Shown here: piece by piece, positions 16,945-25,168 of the stretch | How positions within the stretch are numbered: position 1 is the stretch's first letter | How the letters are laid out: each line of letters starts with the position of its first letter | Assembly (NCBI GenBank): GCA_050633285.1 | Contig: JBOEGG010000005.1 | Location: 248,001-312,000, forward strand | Length of the DNA stretch: 64,000 nucleotides | Reading direction: 5' to 3' | Source of the DNA: UBA1672 sp050633285 | GTDB taxonomy: Bacteria; Pseudomonadota; Alphaproteobacteria; Micavibrionales; Micavibrionaceae | Translations under genes and position numbers: made by a program | The notes under the pieces: model-generated | What the model saw: the letters and a program-made list of their open reading frames with translations, nothing else | What the model was told of the DNA's origin: nothing | Databases searched by the model: none

Positions 16945-18108
16945 CTATTCGCTTAAATCATCCCAAAATTCGCGGATTTTTTTAAAAAAACCACTGGATT
17001 CAGGAGAGTGCTTTCCTGCATTCTTTCCATCGCCTATTGAGCTGTCCAGGTCACGTAATAAGTCTTGCTGTTTTTTACTAAGATTGACAGGTGTTTCGAC
17101 AAATATCTCGATATACATATCACCGCGTGAGTCTGAACGTAACATGCTCATCCCTTTACCACGTAAACGGAATTGTTGACCCGTTTGGGTTCCGGCAGGA
17201 ACTTTTACAGTGGCGCGTGTGCCTTCGACTGTCGGAACTTCTATATCGCCGCCAAGTGCGGCACGTGTGATTGTGATTGGAACACGGCAATATAGGTTGT
17301 TAGAATCACGTTGAAATAATTTATGTGGTTTTACGTTAATCATCACATAAAGATCACCGCGTGGGCCACCGCGTAGGCCAGCTTCACCTTCACCGGTTAG
17401 GCGAATGCGTCTTCCCGTTTCCACGCCTGCGGGGATTTTTACTTTTAGAGTTTTACTTTTTTGAATACGACCAGAGCCGGAACATTTTCTACATGGGTTT
17501 TTAATGATTGCGCCTTCGCCATGACAGGTGGGGCAGGCACGTTCAATTGTGAAGAACCCTTGTTGTTGTCTTACGCGCCCTGCGCCATTACATGTACCAC
17601 AGTTTTGTGCAGATTCACCGTTTTCTGCGCCGGTTCCGCTACATGTGTCGCAGCTATCATTCACAGGGATTTTTATTTTTGCTTCTTTGCCTCTATAGGC
17701 ATCTTCCAATGATAAATCCATTGTGTATTGGAGATCAGAGCCTCTTGCCGGCCCGTTTCCACGTCTGCCGTGACCACCGCCACCGCCGCCCATAAAGTCA
17801 CCGAACATATCCTCGAAGATGTCAGAGAAGCCACCGCCGCCGAAGCCACCACCAGGATGACCGCCAGGGTGTCCGCCCATGGAACCATCGAAAGCGGCAC
17901 TACCATATTGGTCGTACGCCGCGCGCTTTTGTTCATCTTTTAGGATGTCATAGGCCTGATTAATCTCTTTGAATTTTTCTTCGGCTTCTGCGTTATCTTT
18001 ATTTTGGTCGGGGTGGTATTTCATCGCTAGCTTACGATAAGATTTTTTGATTTCATCGGCACTTGCCGCATCATCAACCCCGAGTGTTTTATATAAATCT
18101 TTGGACAT
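16945..18108 (-). CDS. dnaJ: Chaperone protein DnaJ
   Basis: Co-chaperone of 387 residues that delivers unfolded clients to DnaK and stimulates its ATPase. The J domain has the HPD tripeptide in 'MKYHPDQNKDNAEAEEKF'. A Gly/Phe-rich linker follows (about 75-125). Four zinc-binding CxxCxGxG repeats are present ('CDTCSGTG', 'CGTCNGAG', 'CPTCHGEG', 'CRKCSGSG'), then two C-terminal substrate-binding beta domains. It is a complete type I J-protein. It lies eight bases after the mini J-protein gene and 15 bases before dapB. Confidence 0.97.
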   Translation of the reverse strand: MSKDLYKTLGVDDAASADEIKKSYRKLAMKYHPDQNKDNAEAEEKFKEINQAYDILKDEQKRAAYDQYGSAAFDGSMGGHPGGHPGGGFGGGGFSDIFEDMFGDFMGGGGGGHGRRGNGPARGSDLQYTMDLSLEDAYRGKEAKIKIPVNDSCDTCSGTGAENGESAQNCGTCNGAGRVRQQQGFFTIERACPTCHGEGAIIKNPCRKCSGSGRIQKSKTLKVKIPAGVETGRRIRLTGEGEAGLRGGPRGDLYVMINVKPHKLFQRDSNNLYCRVPITITRAALGGDIEVPTVEGTRATVKVPAGTQTGQQFRLRGKGMSMLRSDSRGDMYIEIFVETPVNLSKKQQDLLRDLDSSIGDGKNAGKHSPESSGFFKKIREFWDDLSE

Positions 18109-18116
18109 ATTTTATC

Positions 18117-18488
18117 TCACTTGCGCGTGCGCATTGTATTTGTCTGTGGCGTCGGTACGCTCATAAATTTAATTAACCCTGACATAAAGCCGAATGTTTT
18201 AGGCTTTGGGTTGTCGTTATGAGCTTTAAAAGGCTTTGTTTTTTGTGTCGCCTTCTGACGTAATAATTGATCGTAACGTTGTCTGTTGTGCGGTGTTTTT
18301 AGAACATCATATGCTTCGTTTATCATGCGGAATTTGGATGTTGCACAGGCGCGTTTATTTGGGTTTGCATCAGGGTGATATATGCGTGCCAAATTGAGGT
18401 AGGCATCGCGGATATCACGGTCAGATGCGTCAGGGGCTATTTTCAATATGTCATAGCATGACTTGCCGTTTTGAACCGTTTTTCGCAT
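18117..18488 (-). CDS. Mini J-domain protein between dnaK and dnaJ
   Basis: A 123-residue protein consisting of one N-terminal J domain (about residues 10-78) and a basic, Pro/Lys-rich tail. The HPD motif is present ('ARIYHPDANPNKRACA'), as is the helix IV sequence 'INEAYDVLKTPHNRQRYDQL'. There is no Gly/Phe linker, no zinc domain and no substrate-binding domain, so it is a type III J-protein. It should stimulate DnaK without carrying clients in the usual way. It sits in the middle of the dnaK-dnaJ operon. The tail includes a mildly hydrophobic 'GFMSGLIKFMSV' stretch that could be a targeting or interaction element. Confidence 0.9.
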   Translation of the reverse strand: MRKTVQNGKSCYDILKIAPDASDRDIRDAYLNLARIYHPDANPNKRACATSKFRMINEAYDVLKTPHNRQRYDQLLRQKATQKTKPFKAHNDNPKPKTFGFMSGLIKFMSVPTPQTNTMRTRK

Positions 18489-18513
18489 GTTTTATCCATC
18501 GCTTGATAAAGGA

Positions 18514-18547
18514 AAAGATACCATCAAGATGGCTTAATGGTATCTTT
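18514..18547 (-). terminator. Intercistronic hairpin downstream of dnaK
   Basis: The perfect 10-bp inverted repeat aaagatacca (18514-18523) and tggtatcttt (18538-18547) lies between dnaK and the mini J gene. Read on the minus strand it is followed by a T-rich run with interruptions. It may act as a leaky terminator or mRNA stabiliser that keeps DnaK in excess over its J-proteins. Confidence 0.6.
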
Positions 18548-18561
18548 GCACTGTTATATGT

Positions 18562-20514
18562 TTAAGCAGACTTTTCTTCGCCGTCTGATTCTTCTTCGAT
18601 TTCAAGATCTGTGAAGTCAGCATCTATTGTATCGTCATCCGCAGATGAAGTGCCTTCTGCTGCACCAGAATCTTCACCGTCGTCTGCTTGTGCTTCTGCG
18701 GCTTCTTCTTGTGCGTTGCGATATGCAATTTCACCAAGCTTCATGCTGGCCTGCGTTAATGCTTCAGTTTTTTCTTTGATTGCATCAGCGTCATCACCAT
18801 CTAATATAGCTTTTAAATCATCAATAGCTGTTTGCACTGATGCTTTTTCATCTTCTTCTAGTTGATCACCCAACTCGTCTAAAGATTTTTCAGTTGCATG
18901 GATCATTGCTTCGCCTTGGTTGCGGGCTTCTACAGCATCGCGGCGTTGTTTATCTGCATCTGCATTTGCTTCGGCATCTTTAACCATTTGATCGACATCG
19001 TCATCAGATAAGCCACCAGAAGCTTGAATACGGATTTGTTGTTCCTTATTCGTTGCTTTGTCTTTGGCAGAAACATTTACGATACCGTTGGCATCAATGT
19101 CAAAAGTAACTTCAACTTGTGGAATACCGCGTGGAGCAGGGGGGATACCGACAAGGTCAAACTGACCAAGTACTTTGTTATCCGCAGCCATTTCACGTTC
19201 CCCTTGGAAAACACGGATTGTCACGGCATTTTGATTATCTTCTGCTGTTGAGAATACTTGTGATTTTTTCGTAGGGATTGTTGTGTTGCGATCAATCAAG
19301 CGTGTAAACACGCCGCCTAATGTTTCAATACCGAGTGATAATGGTGTGACATCCAATAAGAGAACATCTTTCACGTCACCTTGTAAAACACCGCCTTGAA
19401 TAGCTGCGCCATTTGCAACAACTTCATCCGGGTTAACGCCTTTATGTGGTTCTTTACCAAAGAAATCTTTTACAGTTTCGATGATTTTTGGCATACGAGT
19501 CATACCACCGACCATAACAATATCGTCGATTTCAGAAGCCTTTAGGCCAGCATCTTTAAGTGCTGCTTTAAGTGGTTGTGTGGTGCGTTTTATCAGGTCA
19601 CCAACGATGCTTTCCAATTTTGCACGGCTCAATGTGATCTGTAGGTGTTTTGGTCCTGATGCATCAGCAGTGATAAACGGAAGGTTTACTTCTGTTTGTG
19701 TGGTGCTTGAAAGTTCTATTTTTGCTTTCTCTGCGGCTTCTTTTAAGCGTTGAAGTGCAACGTTATCTTTACGAAGGTCTACTGTGTTTTCTTTTTGAAA
19801 CTCATCGGCAAGGTAATCGATAATGCGTGAATCAAAATCTTCACCACCAAGGAAAGTATCACCATTTGTTGATTTTACCTCAAATACGCCGTCGCCAACT
19901 TCTAGAATTGAGACATCGAATGTACCACCACCAAGGTCGTAAACAACGATTGTACCTGTTGCTTGTTTATCTAGGCCATATGCCAAAGCAGCAGCAGTTG
20001 GTTCGTTAATAATACGTTCGACTTCTAATCCTGCGATCTTACCGGCATCTTTTGTTGCCTGACGTTGTGAGTCGTTAAAGTACGCGGGAACAGTAATTAC
20101 TGCTTTTGTAACAGTCTCACCTAAGAAGCTTTCTGCTGTTTCCTTCATTTTTTGAAGAAGCATTGCAGATATTTGTGATGGTGCGTATGTTTCACCGTCA
20201 ATTTCCACCCATGCATCGCCGTTATCACCTTTTACAATATTAAATGGTGCTTTTTCGGCCATATCTTTGACCTGTTTATCGTTGAACGGGCGACCGATCA
20301 AACGTTTGATTGCATAAAGTGTGTTTTCTGAATTTGTAACGGCTTGACGCTTTGCGGGTTGTCCGGCAAGGCGCTCTCCATCTTTTGTAAATGCGATCAT
20401 AGAAGGGGTTGTGCGTGCGCCTTCTGCGTTTTCAATTACGCGTGGCTCTTTCCCGTCCATTACTGCGACACATGAGTTTGTTGTACCCAGATCAATACCA
20501 ATAATTTTGCTCAT
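18562..20514 (-). CDS. dnaK: Hsp70 chaperone DnaK
   Basis: ATP-dependent chaperone of 650 residues. The N-terminal ATPase contains 'IGIDLGTTNSCVAVM', 'YDLGGGTFDVSILEV' and 'VMVGGMTRMPKI'. The substrate-binding domain contains 'LLLDVTPLSLGIETLGG', and the lid ends in an acidic tail 'DADFTDLEIEEESDGEEK'. I used the ATG at 20514, which has aggaaa just upstream; the in-frame codons back to 20568 would add an atypical leader. It stands between grpE (173-base gap) and the mini J-protein. No CIRCE inverted repeat (TTAGCACTC/GAGTGCTAA) was found by eye in the upstream gap. Confidence 0.98.
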   Translation of the reverse strand: MSKIIGIDLGTTNSCVAVMDGKEPRVIENAEGARTTPSMIAFTKDGERLAGQPAKRQAVTNSENTLYAIKRLIGRPFNDKQVKDMAEKAPFNIVKGDNGDAWVEIDGETYAPSQISAMLLQKMKETAESFLGETVTKAVITVPAYFNDSQRQATKDAGKIAGLEVERIINEPTAAALAYGLDKQATGTIVVYDLGGGTFDVSILEVGDGVFEVKSTNGDTFLGGEDFDSRIIDYLADEFQKENTVDLRKDNVALQRLKEAAEKAKIELSSTTQTEVNLPFITADASGPKHLQITLSRAKLESIVGDLIKRTTQPLKAALKDAGLKASEIDDIVMVGGMTRMPKIIETVKDFFGKEPHKGVNPDEVVANGAAIQGGVLQGDVKDVLLLDVTPLSLGIETLGGVFTRLIDRNTTIPTKKSQVFSTAEDNQNAVTIRVFQGEREMAADNKVLGQFDLVGIPPAPRGIPQVEVTFDIDANGIVNVSAKDKATNKEQQIRIQASGGLSDDDVDQMVKDAEANADADKQRRDAVEARNQGEAMIHATEKSLDELGDQLEEDEKASVQTAIDDLKAILDGDDADAIKEKTEALTQASMKLGEIAYRNAQEEAAEAQADDGEDSGAAEGTSSADDDTIDADFTDLEIEEESDGEEKSA

Positions 20515-20687
20515 TTTTTTCCTATTTAGTTGCGGCAAATCCATTAAAAATAGCCTGCTTAGCAGCACTATTCAGATTCCCTAAGGTTTGTATGGCCAGA
20601 CTATAACAAGTGGTTTTCAGAAAATCCAGCATATCTCGTGCAGAATTTTAGAAAATCCAAAGAATTAGGTTAGAAGAATTGTTTTAC

Positions 20688-21380
20688 TTAAACTTCTGTA
20701 TCTATTTTATGACCGGGATTAGGGGGGGAGCTTTGTGTTGCTTCGCCTTTTGCAATGCCGACACGGGCAGGGCGTAATATACGCCCATTTAATGTATATC
20801 CACATTCTATAACCTGAATGATTGTGCCGTTTGGTTTGTCTGCCATTGGTGCTTCGAACATAACTTCATGGAAGTTGGGGTCAAAAGGTTGATCCAGTGG
20901 TGTCACTTTTTCAATGCCGTTCTTTTCAAAGCTGCGTAAGAGTTCTCTTTCAGTGGCTTCGATGCCGTCTGTAAGCCCTTTAACCTGTTCATGTTGTTGG
21001 GTTAGCTCTGGTGGTACTGCATCAAGTGCGCGGCGTAGGTTATCTGCGACACTTAGAAGGTCTTTTGAAAAGCGAGATACGGCGTATTTTGATGCGTCTT
21101 CACGGTCTTTTTGGGCGCGTTTACGAGCATTTTCGGCTTCTGCCAAAGCGCGGACCATTTGATCTTTTGTTTTAGCCAGTTGAGTTTCAAGTTCTTCTAT
21201 ACGTGTTTTGTCAGCACTTATCTGGGCACCTGCCGCTTGTTGTTCATGATCCTGTGGATCCAGTTCATCTGAAAACGGGGTGTATTCCAGATTTTCATCA
21301 TGTGGTGCATTTTCTGTGTGTGTGGATTCATCATTGTTAAACTGTTCGTCATCTGACGCAGCATTGTTGTCTTGTGACAT
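20688..21380 (-). CDS. grpE: DnaK nucleotide-exchange factor GrpE
   Basis: A 230-residue cofactor that releases ADP from DnaK. The acidic, disordered N-terminus (about 1-60) is followed by a long coiled coil ('RIEELETQLAKTKDQMVRAL') and the beta domain with 'PFDPNFHEVMFEAP' and 'ILRPARVGIAKG', the usual GrpE end. It is the first gene of the chaperone block on the minus strand. In many alphaproteobacteria hrcA precedes it; here the upstream neighbour is an exported protein of unknown function instead. Confidence 0.96.
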   Translation of the reverse strand: MSQDNNAASDDEQFNNDESTHTENAPHDENLEYTPFSDELDPQDHEQQAAGAQISADKTRIEELETQLAKTKDQMVRALAEAENARKRAQKDREDASKYAVSRFSKDLLSVADNLRRALDAVPPELTQQHEQVKGLTDGIEATERELLRSFEKNGIEKVTPLDQPFDPNFHEVMFEAPMADKPNGTIIQVIECGYTLNGRILRPARVGIAKGEATQSSPPNPGHKIDTEV

Positions 21381-21474
21381 TTTTAATTCCTAATAGTTTG
21401 CACAGTGATTAATCTATAGAGAACATCAAAACCTATGTCACCGTATAATATGCATTCTATTGAAAAGGGAAGTG

Positions 21475-22395
21475 CTATTCAGCTCTTCCCAGTTTCTTTG
21501 CATAAACAGGTAGGTCATAAGTCTCTACTGTTTCACCACTTGCAGTGAACCTTGTTCTTGTTGGCTTAATATTCCCAATCATAACATTATCGTCAAGAGA
21601 CTTTATTTGATTTAGTACATGATGTGTATTATCCACGAAAATGACATAATTATTTGCATCATGAGGTGGTTCATACTCTTTGAAATGTTCCTCAAGTGGT
21701 GTGAGCCCTTGAGAAACACCGAATTCACGAATTAAGTTTTGGACATTTTTGCCAATTTTTGCCTGCGGTGCGTGCACGATAATTGTACTTTTAGGGAAAA
21801 ACCATTGTGTGAACCAAACGGGACCTTCTGGAGATTTTCCTTCGAAAATGAAACGCTCTTTATTGACATCTATTTTATATTCGCCGAAATCTTCTTCGTT
21901 ATCGTATGAGATAACTTCTAGTTTTATTTTTTCAACGTGTTTTTTGATAAGATCATCACGGTTAAGATTAATGTCTATATAAGCTGAGCTATGTTGTATA
22001 TCACAGTCATGGTGGGCATATCTTGGATCTTGGTCGTCTAAAACAAGTTTTGGTCTAAGTAGGGATACTTTTAGAGTACCGCTTACTGCCTTTTGTTGGA
22101 CGCCTGATATCATTGAGTTATATCGTTTCTTTTGATCTGTTGATATAAATGGCTCAATCACTTCTGCACATCCGGAAATATCACCGGGGACAATCATACG
22201 CATTACAAAATCAGTTTCGGATATTGAGGGTGTATTAAAAAAATCCACTGAAAATCGATCTTGAGGGAGTAAGTTTACAGAATTGCGAATGTATTTTGCA
22301 TCTGAACCTCCATCAGAAGATTGCGCCGAAGCGGAGGGCGTTGATAGCGCCGTTACTGAGGTGATGGAAAGCAATAAAAAAAGTTTTTTTACCAT
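21475..22395 (-). CDS. Exported protein of unknown function
   Basis: A 306-residue protein with a signal peptide ('KKLFLLLSITSVTALSTPSASAQ', probable cleavage after ASA), so periplasmic. I took the ATG at 22395; one five codons upstream is possible. The mature part is beta-rich with two cysteines likely to pair ('GDISGCAEVIEPF' and 'AHHDCDIQHS'). No family was recognised. It occupies the place between rph and grpE where hrcA commonly sits. It is separated from grpE by 95 bases and is probably transcribed on its own. Confidence 0.75.
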   Translation of the reverse strand: MVKKLFLLLSITSVTALSTPSASAQSSDGGSDAKYIRNSVNLLPQDRFSVDFFNTPSISETDFVMRMIVPGDISGCAEVIEPFISTDQKKRYNSMISGVQQKAVSGTLKVSLLRPKLVLDDQDPRYAHHDCDIQHSSAYIDINLNRDDLIKKHVEKIKLEVISYDNEEDFGEYKIDVNKERFIFEGKSPEGPVWFTQWFFPKSTIIVHAPQAKIGKNVQNLIREFGVSQGLTPLEEHFKEYEPPHDANNYVIFVDNTHHVLNQIKSLDDNVMIGNIKPTRTRFTASGETVETYDLPVYAKKLGRAE

Positions 22396-22616
22396 AGTGA
22401 TAATACCCAAATAGCCGAATTAGATAATAACTTTACAGTAGAATGTCTTAGGACGCAAAACGTATCTTGCATAAATATTATTTCATATTCTTTTTGGGGA
22501 TAGTCTCGGTGGGTTTATTGCATATTCCATAAGTGAAATTGACAATTGGTTTTATGTGCGTAAAGTGCATGCATCAAAAGGATAACAACAATAAAAACAA
22601 TAAGGATAAAGCAATA

Positions 22617-23336
22617 ATGACCCGTCCATCAAATCGTCGTCACGATGAATTACGTACCATTGAAATGGTTTCCGGTTTTTCAAAACATGCAGAAGGATCA
22701 TGTTTGATTAAGTGTGGTGATACACATGTTCTGTGTACAGCCTCTGTAGAGGAAAAGGTTCCTGGTTGGATGAAGGGTACCGGTAAGGGATGGGTGACTG
22801 CAGAATATGGTATGTTGCCGCGCTCGACGCATTCACGGATGGATCGTGAGGCTGCGCGCGGGAAACAATCTGGACGTACGCAGGAAATTCAACGTTTGAT
22901 CGGGCGTGCTTTGCGTGCTGTTGTTGATATGAAAAAGCTTGGTGAGCGTCAGGTGCGTGTTGATTGTGATGTTATTCAGGCCGATGGTGGTACGCGTACG
23001 GCTGCCATTACAGGTGGTTTTGTTGCTCTGCATTTGGCGATGCAACATCTTGTGAATATTGGTGTATTGGATGAAGTGCCTGTGACGGATACAGTTTCGG
23101 CTATTTCGTGCGGTATATATAAAGGTGAAACTGTTCTTGATCTGGATTATGATGAGGATTCAGACGCCGATACGGATGCGAACTTTGTAATAACAGGTAA
23201 AAATGGTATTTGTGAAATACAGGGAACAGCAGAGAATGAGCCATTCTCAGAAGAAGAGTTTTTAAAGCTGCTTGCGCTTGCAAAGGCGGGGTGTGCGGAT
23301 TTAACGGCAAAGCAAAAAGAAGTCTTAGGATTGTAA
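22617..23336 (+). CDS. rph: Ribonuclease PH
   Basis: Phosphorolytic 3'-5' exoribonuclease of 239 residues that trims tRNA precursors. It is recognised from 'RPSNRRHDELRTIEM' at the start, 'GWVTAEYGMLPRSTHSR', the RNA-binding 'RTQEIQRLIGRALRAVVD' and 'DCDVIQADGGTRTAAITG'. These are all standard for the family, whose hexamer is built from such subunits. The start is ATG 22617; the frame is open upstream to 22533 but the added residues are Asn/Lys-rich and atypical. It leads the rph-rdgB-hemW operon, with three bases to rdgB. Confidence 0.97.
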   Translation: MTRPSNRRHDELRTIEMVSGFSKHAEGSCLIKCGDTHVLCTASVEEKVPGWMKGTGKGWVTAEYGMLPRSTHSRMDREAARGKQSGRTQEIQRLIGRALRAVVDMKKLGERQVRVDCDVIQADGGTRTAAITGGFVALHLAMQHLVNIGVLDEVPVTDTVSAISCGIYKGETVLDLDYDEDSDADTDANFVITGKNGICEIQGTAENEPFSEEEFLKLLALAKAGCADLTAKQKEVLGL

Positions 23337-23339
23337 GAT

Positions 23340-23939
23340 ATGCGAAAGTTTGATGGTGATGAGCTATTAATCGCGACACATAATCAGGGTAAAGCCAAGG
23401 AGATTGCGGCTTTGCTTTCTCCTTATGTCGCTAAATTTTCAACTGCGGGTGAGCTTGGCTTGCCTGAGCCTGAGGAGACAGGTTCTACTTTTGCCGAAAA
23501 TGCGTGCCTCAAGGCATTGGCGGCCGCGAAGGAAAGTGGCCGTGTTTGCTTGGCGGATGATAGTGGTTTGGCTGTTAATGCATTAAATGGTGATCCGGGA
23601 ATTTATTCTGCACGTTGGGGTGGAGAGCATAAGGATTTTAATCTTGCGATGCGTAAGGTTCATGATGCGTTAGGGGATAACTCAGACCGTAGTGCTTATT
23701 TTATCTGTGTTCTTGCTCTTGGTTGGCCTGATGGTCATACGGAAGTATTTGAAGGGCGCGTGAATGGGCAGATTGTATGGCCTATGCGCGGGGATAAGGG
23801 GTTTGGTTATGATCCGGTGTTTCAGGCAAATGGCTATGATGTGACATTTGCGGAAATGGAACCTGTAGAGAAACATGCGATTTCCCATCGGGCGGCGGCG
23901 TTTGATTTACTTGTCCGTGATTGTCTGGGTAAAGGATAG
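23340..23939 (+). CDS. rdgB: XTP/dITP diphosphatase (RdgB/HAM1 family)
   Basis: House-cleaning nucleotidase of 199 residues that hydrolyses non-canonical purine nucleoside triphosphates such as dITP and XTP. The family signatures are the N-terminal 'IATHNQGKAKEIAALL', 'TFAENACLKA', 'LADDSGLAVNALNG-PGIYSAR', and 'KGFGYDPVF' before a C-terminal 'AISHRAAAF'. All the metal- and base-binding positions are present. It is tightly packed between rph and hemW, a widely conserved order. Confidence 0.96.
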   Translation: MRKFDGDELLIATHNQGKAKEIAALLSPYVAKFSTAGELGLPEPEETGSTFAENACLKALAAAKESGRVCLADDSGLAVNALNGDPGIYSARWGGEHKDFNLAMRKVHDALGDNSDRSAYFICVLALGWPDGHTEVFEGRVNGQIVWPMRGDKGFGYDPVFQANGYDVTFAEMEPVEKHAISHRAAAFDLLVRDCLGKG

Positions 23940-23944
23940 TCTAA

Positions 23945-25102
23945 GTGTTTCGCGTTAATCAAATGGGCATCTATATTCATTGGCCCTTTTGTGCGTCTAA
24001 ATGCCCATATTGTGATTTTAATTCCCATGTACGAGGAAGCTTTGAACAAGCTGAATGGGTGGAAGCGTATGTCCGTGCACTTGAATATTACGCGCGTCTT
24101 TTACCTGATAAACAGGTGGTTTCAGTTTTTTTTGGTGGTGGAACGCCTTCGTTAATGGAGGCCGCTAGTGTGCAGGTCATTATAGATGCTGTGCAGCGGT
24201 TATGGTCGATTTCTAATGATGTTGAGATTACATTAGAGGCAAACCCGACATCTGTCGAAATACAGAAATTCAGGGCTTTTCGCGAGGCGGGTGTTAACCG
24301 TGTTTCTTTGGGGATGCAGGCGCTTAATGATTCTGATTTATCATTTTTAGGGCGGGAGCATAGTGTATCGGACGCATTGCAGGCCGTTGAAATTGCGGCG
24401 GATGTGTTTGATCGTTATAGCTTTGATTTGATATATGCGCGTCCGGGGCAATCTTTATCTGATTGGGAAGCGGAATTAAAACGTGCGCTGCCATATATCA
24501 AGGGGCATTTATCTGCCTATCAGTTGACGATTGAGCGCAATACGCCATTTTATATGCAATATAATCGCGGGGAGTTTGCAATTCCTGATGATGTTAAGGG
24601 CGCAGAGTTCTTTCATCTGACGCAGGATGTTTTGGAGAGTGCTGATCTGCCTGCATATGAAGTGTCCAATCACGCGGCAGCGGGGCAAGAATGTCGCCAT
24701 AATCAAATATATTGGAATATGGCGGATTACATTGGTGTTGGTGCGGGCGCGCATGGACGTTTTGTGAACGGTATACATAAATATGCAAGTCGTGATCATA
24801 GTGCGCCGGATATTTGGAAAGAGCGTGTGCAGAATAATGAGCATGGTTCGCACGTTTTTGAAGAGCTTAGCGCGGAAGATCGTTTTTTTGAGAGCGTGAT
24901 GATGGGACTTCGTTTGCGGGATGGGATTTCTATCGCGAAGTGTGAAGAGCTGTCGGGGTGTAGGTTTATGGATATGATTGATATATCCAATTTAAGAACG
25001 GCGCAGGCAGAGGAGTGGGTTCTTTGTGATGGTGATAATGTTCGTTTGAGTAGAGAAGGGACATTACGTTTGAATTCCCTTATTCCGTTTTTATTGAAAT
25101 AG
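23945..25102 (+). CDS. hemW: Radical SAM heme chaperone HemW
   Basis: Heme-binding radical SAM protein of 385 residues. HemW proteins hand heme to membrane proteins and were long misannotated as HemN-type oxidases. The [4Fe-4S] cluster Cys residues are 16, 20 and 23 in 'WPFCASKCPYCDFNSHV'. Also typical are 'FFGGGTPSLM', 'LEANPTSVE', 'RVSLGMQALND' and 'DLIYARPGQSL'. I keep the GTG at 23945, five bases after rdgB; an ATG at 23963 would still retain the cluster motif. It lacks the fourth, non-cluster Cys immediately after the triad that is characteristic of HemN, supporting HemW. Confidence 0.94.
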   Translation: MFRVNQMGIYIHWPFCASKCPYCDFNSHVRGSFEQAEWVEAYVRALEYYARLLPDKQVVSVFFGGGTPSLMEAASVQVIIDAVQRLWSISNDVEITLEANPTSVEIQKFRAFREAGVNRVSLGMQALNDSDLSFLGREHSVSDALQAVEIAADVFDRYSFDLIYARPGQSLSDWEAELKRALPYIKGHLSAYQLTIERNTPFYMQYNRGEFAIPDDVKGAEFFHLTQDVLESADLPAYEVSNHAAAGQECRHNQIYWNMADYIGVGAGAHGRFVNGIHKYASRDHSAPDIWKERVQNNEHGSHVFEELSAEDRFFESVMMGLRLRDGISIAKCEELSGCRFMDMIDISNLRTAQAEEWVLCDGDNVRLSREGTLRLNSLIPFLLK

Positions 25103-25112
25103 GTACAGGTCA

Positions 25113-25141
25113 TAAAAAGGGGCACAAATATATGTGCCCCT
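25113..25141 (-). terminator. Terminator between convergent hemW and exported protein
   Basis: A perfect 9-bp stem, aggggcaca (25118-25126) and tgtgcccct (25133-25141), with a 6-base loop. Read on the minus strand it is followed by a T-run (aaaaa on the plus strand), so it terminates the minus-strand gene and may also slow hemW transcription. Confidence 0.8.
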
Positions 25142-25168
25142 GATCGAATATTAATTATTTTAGAAATG

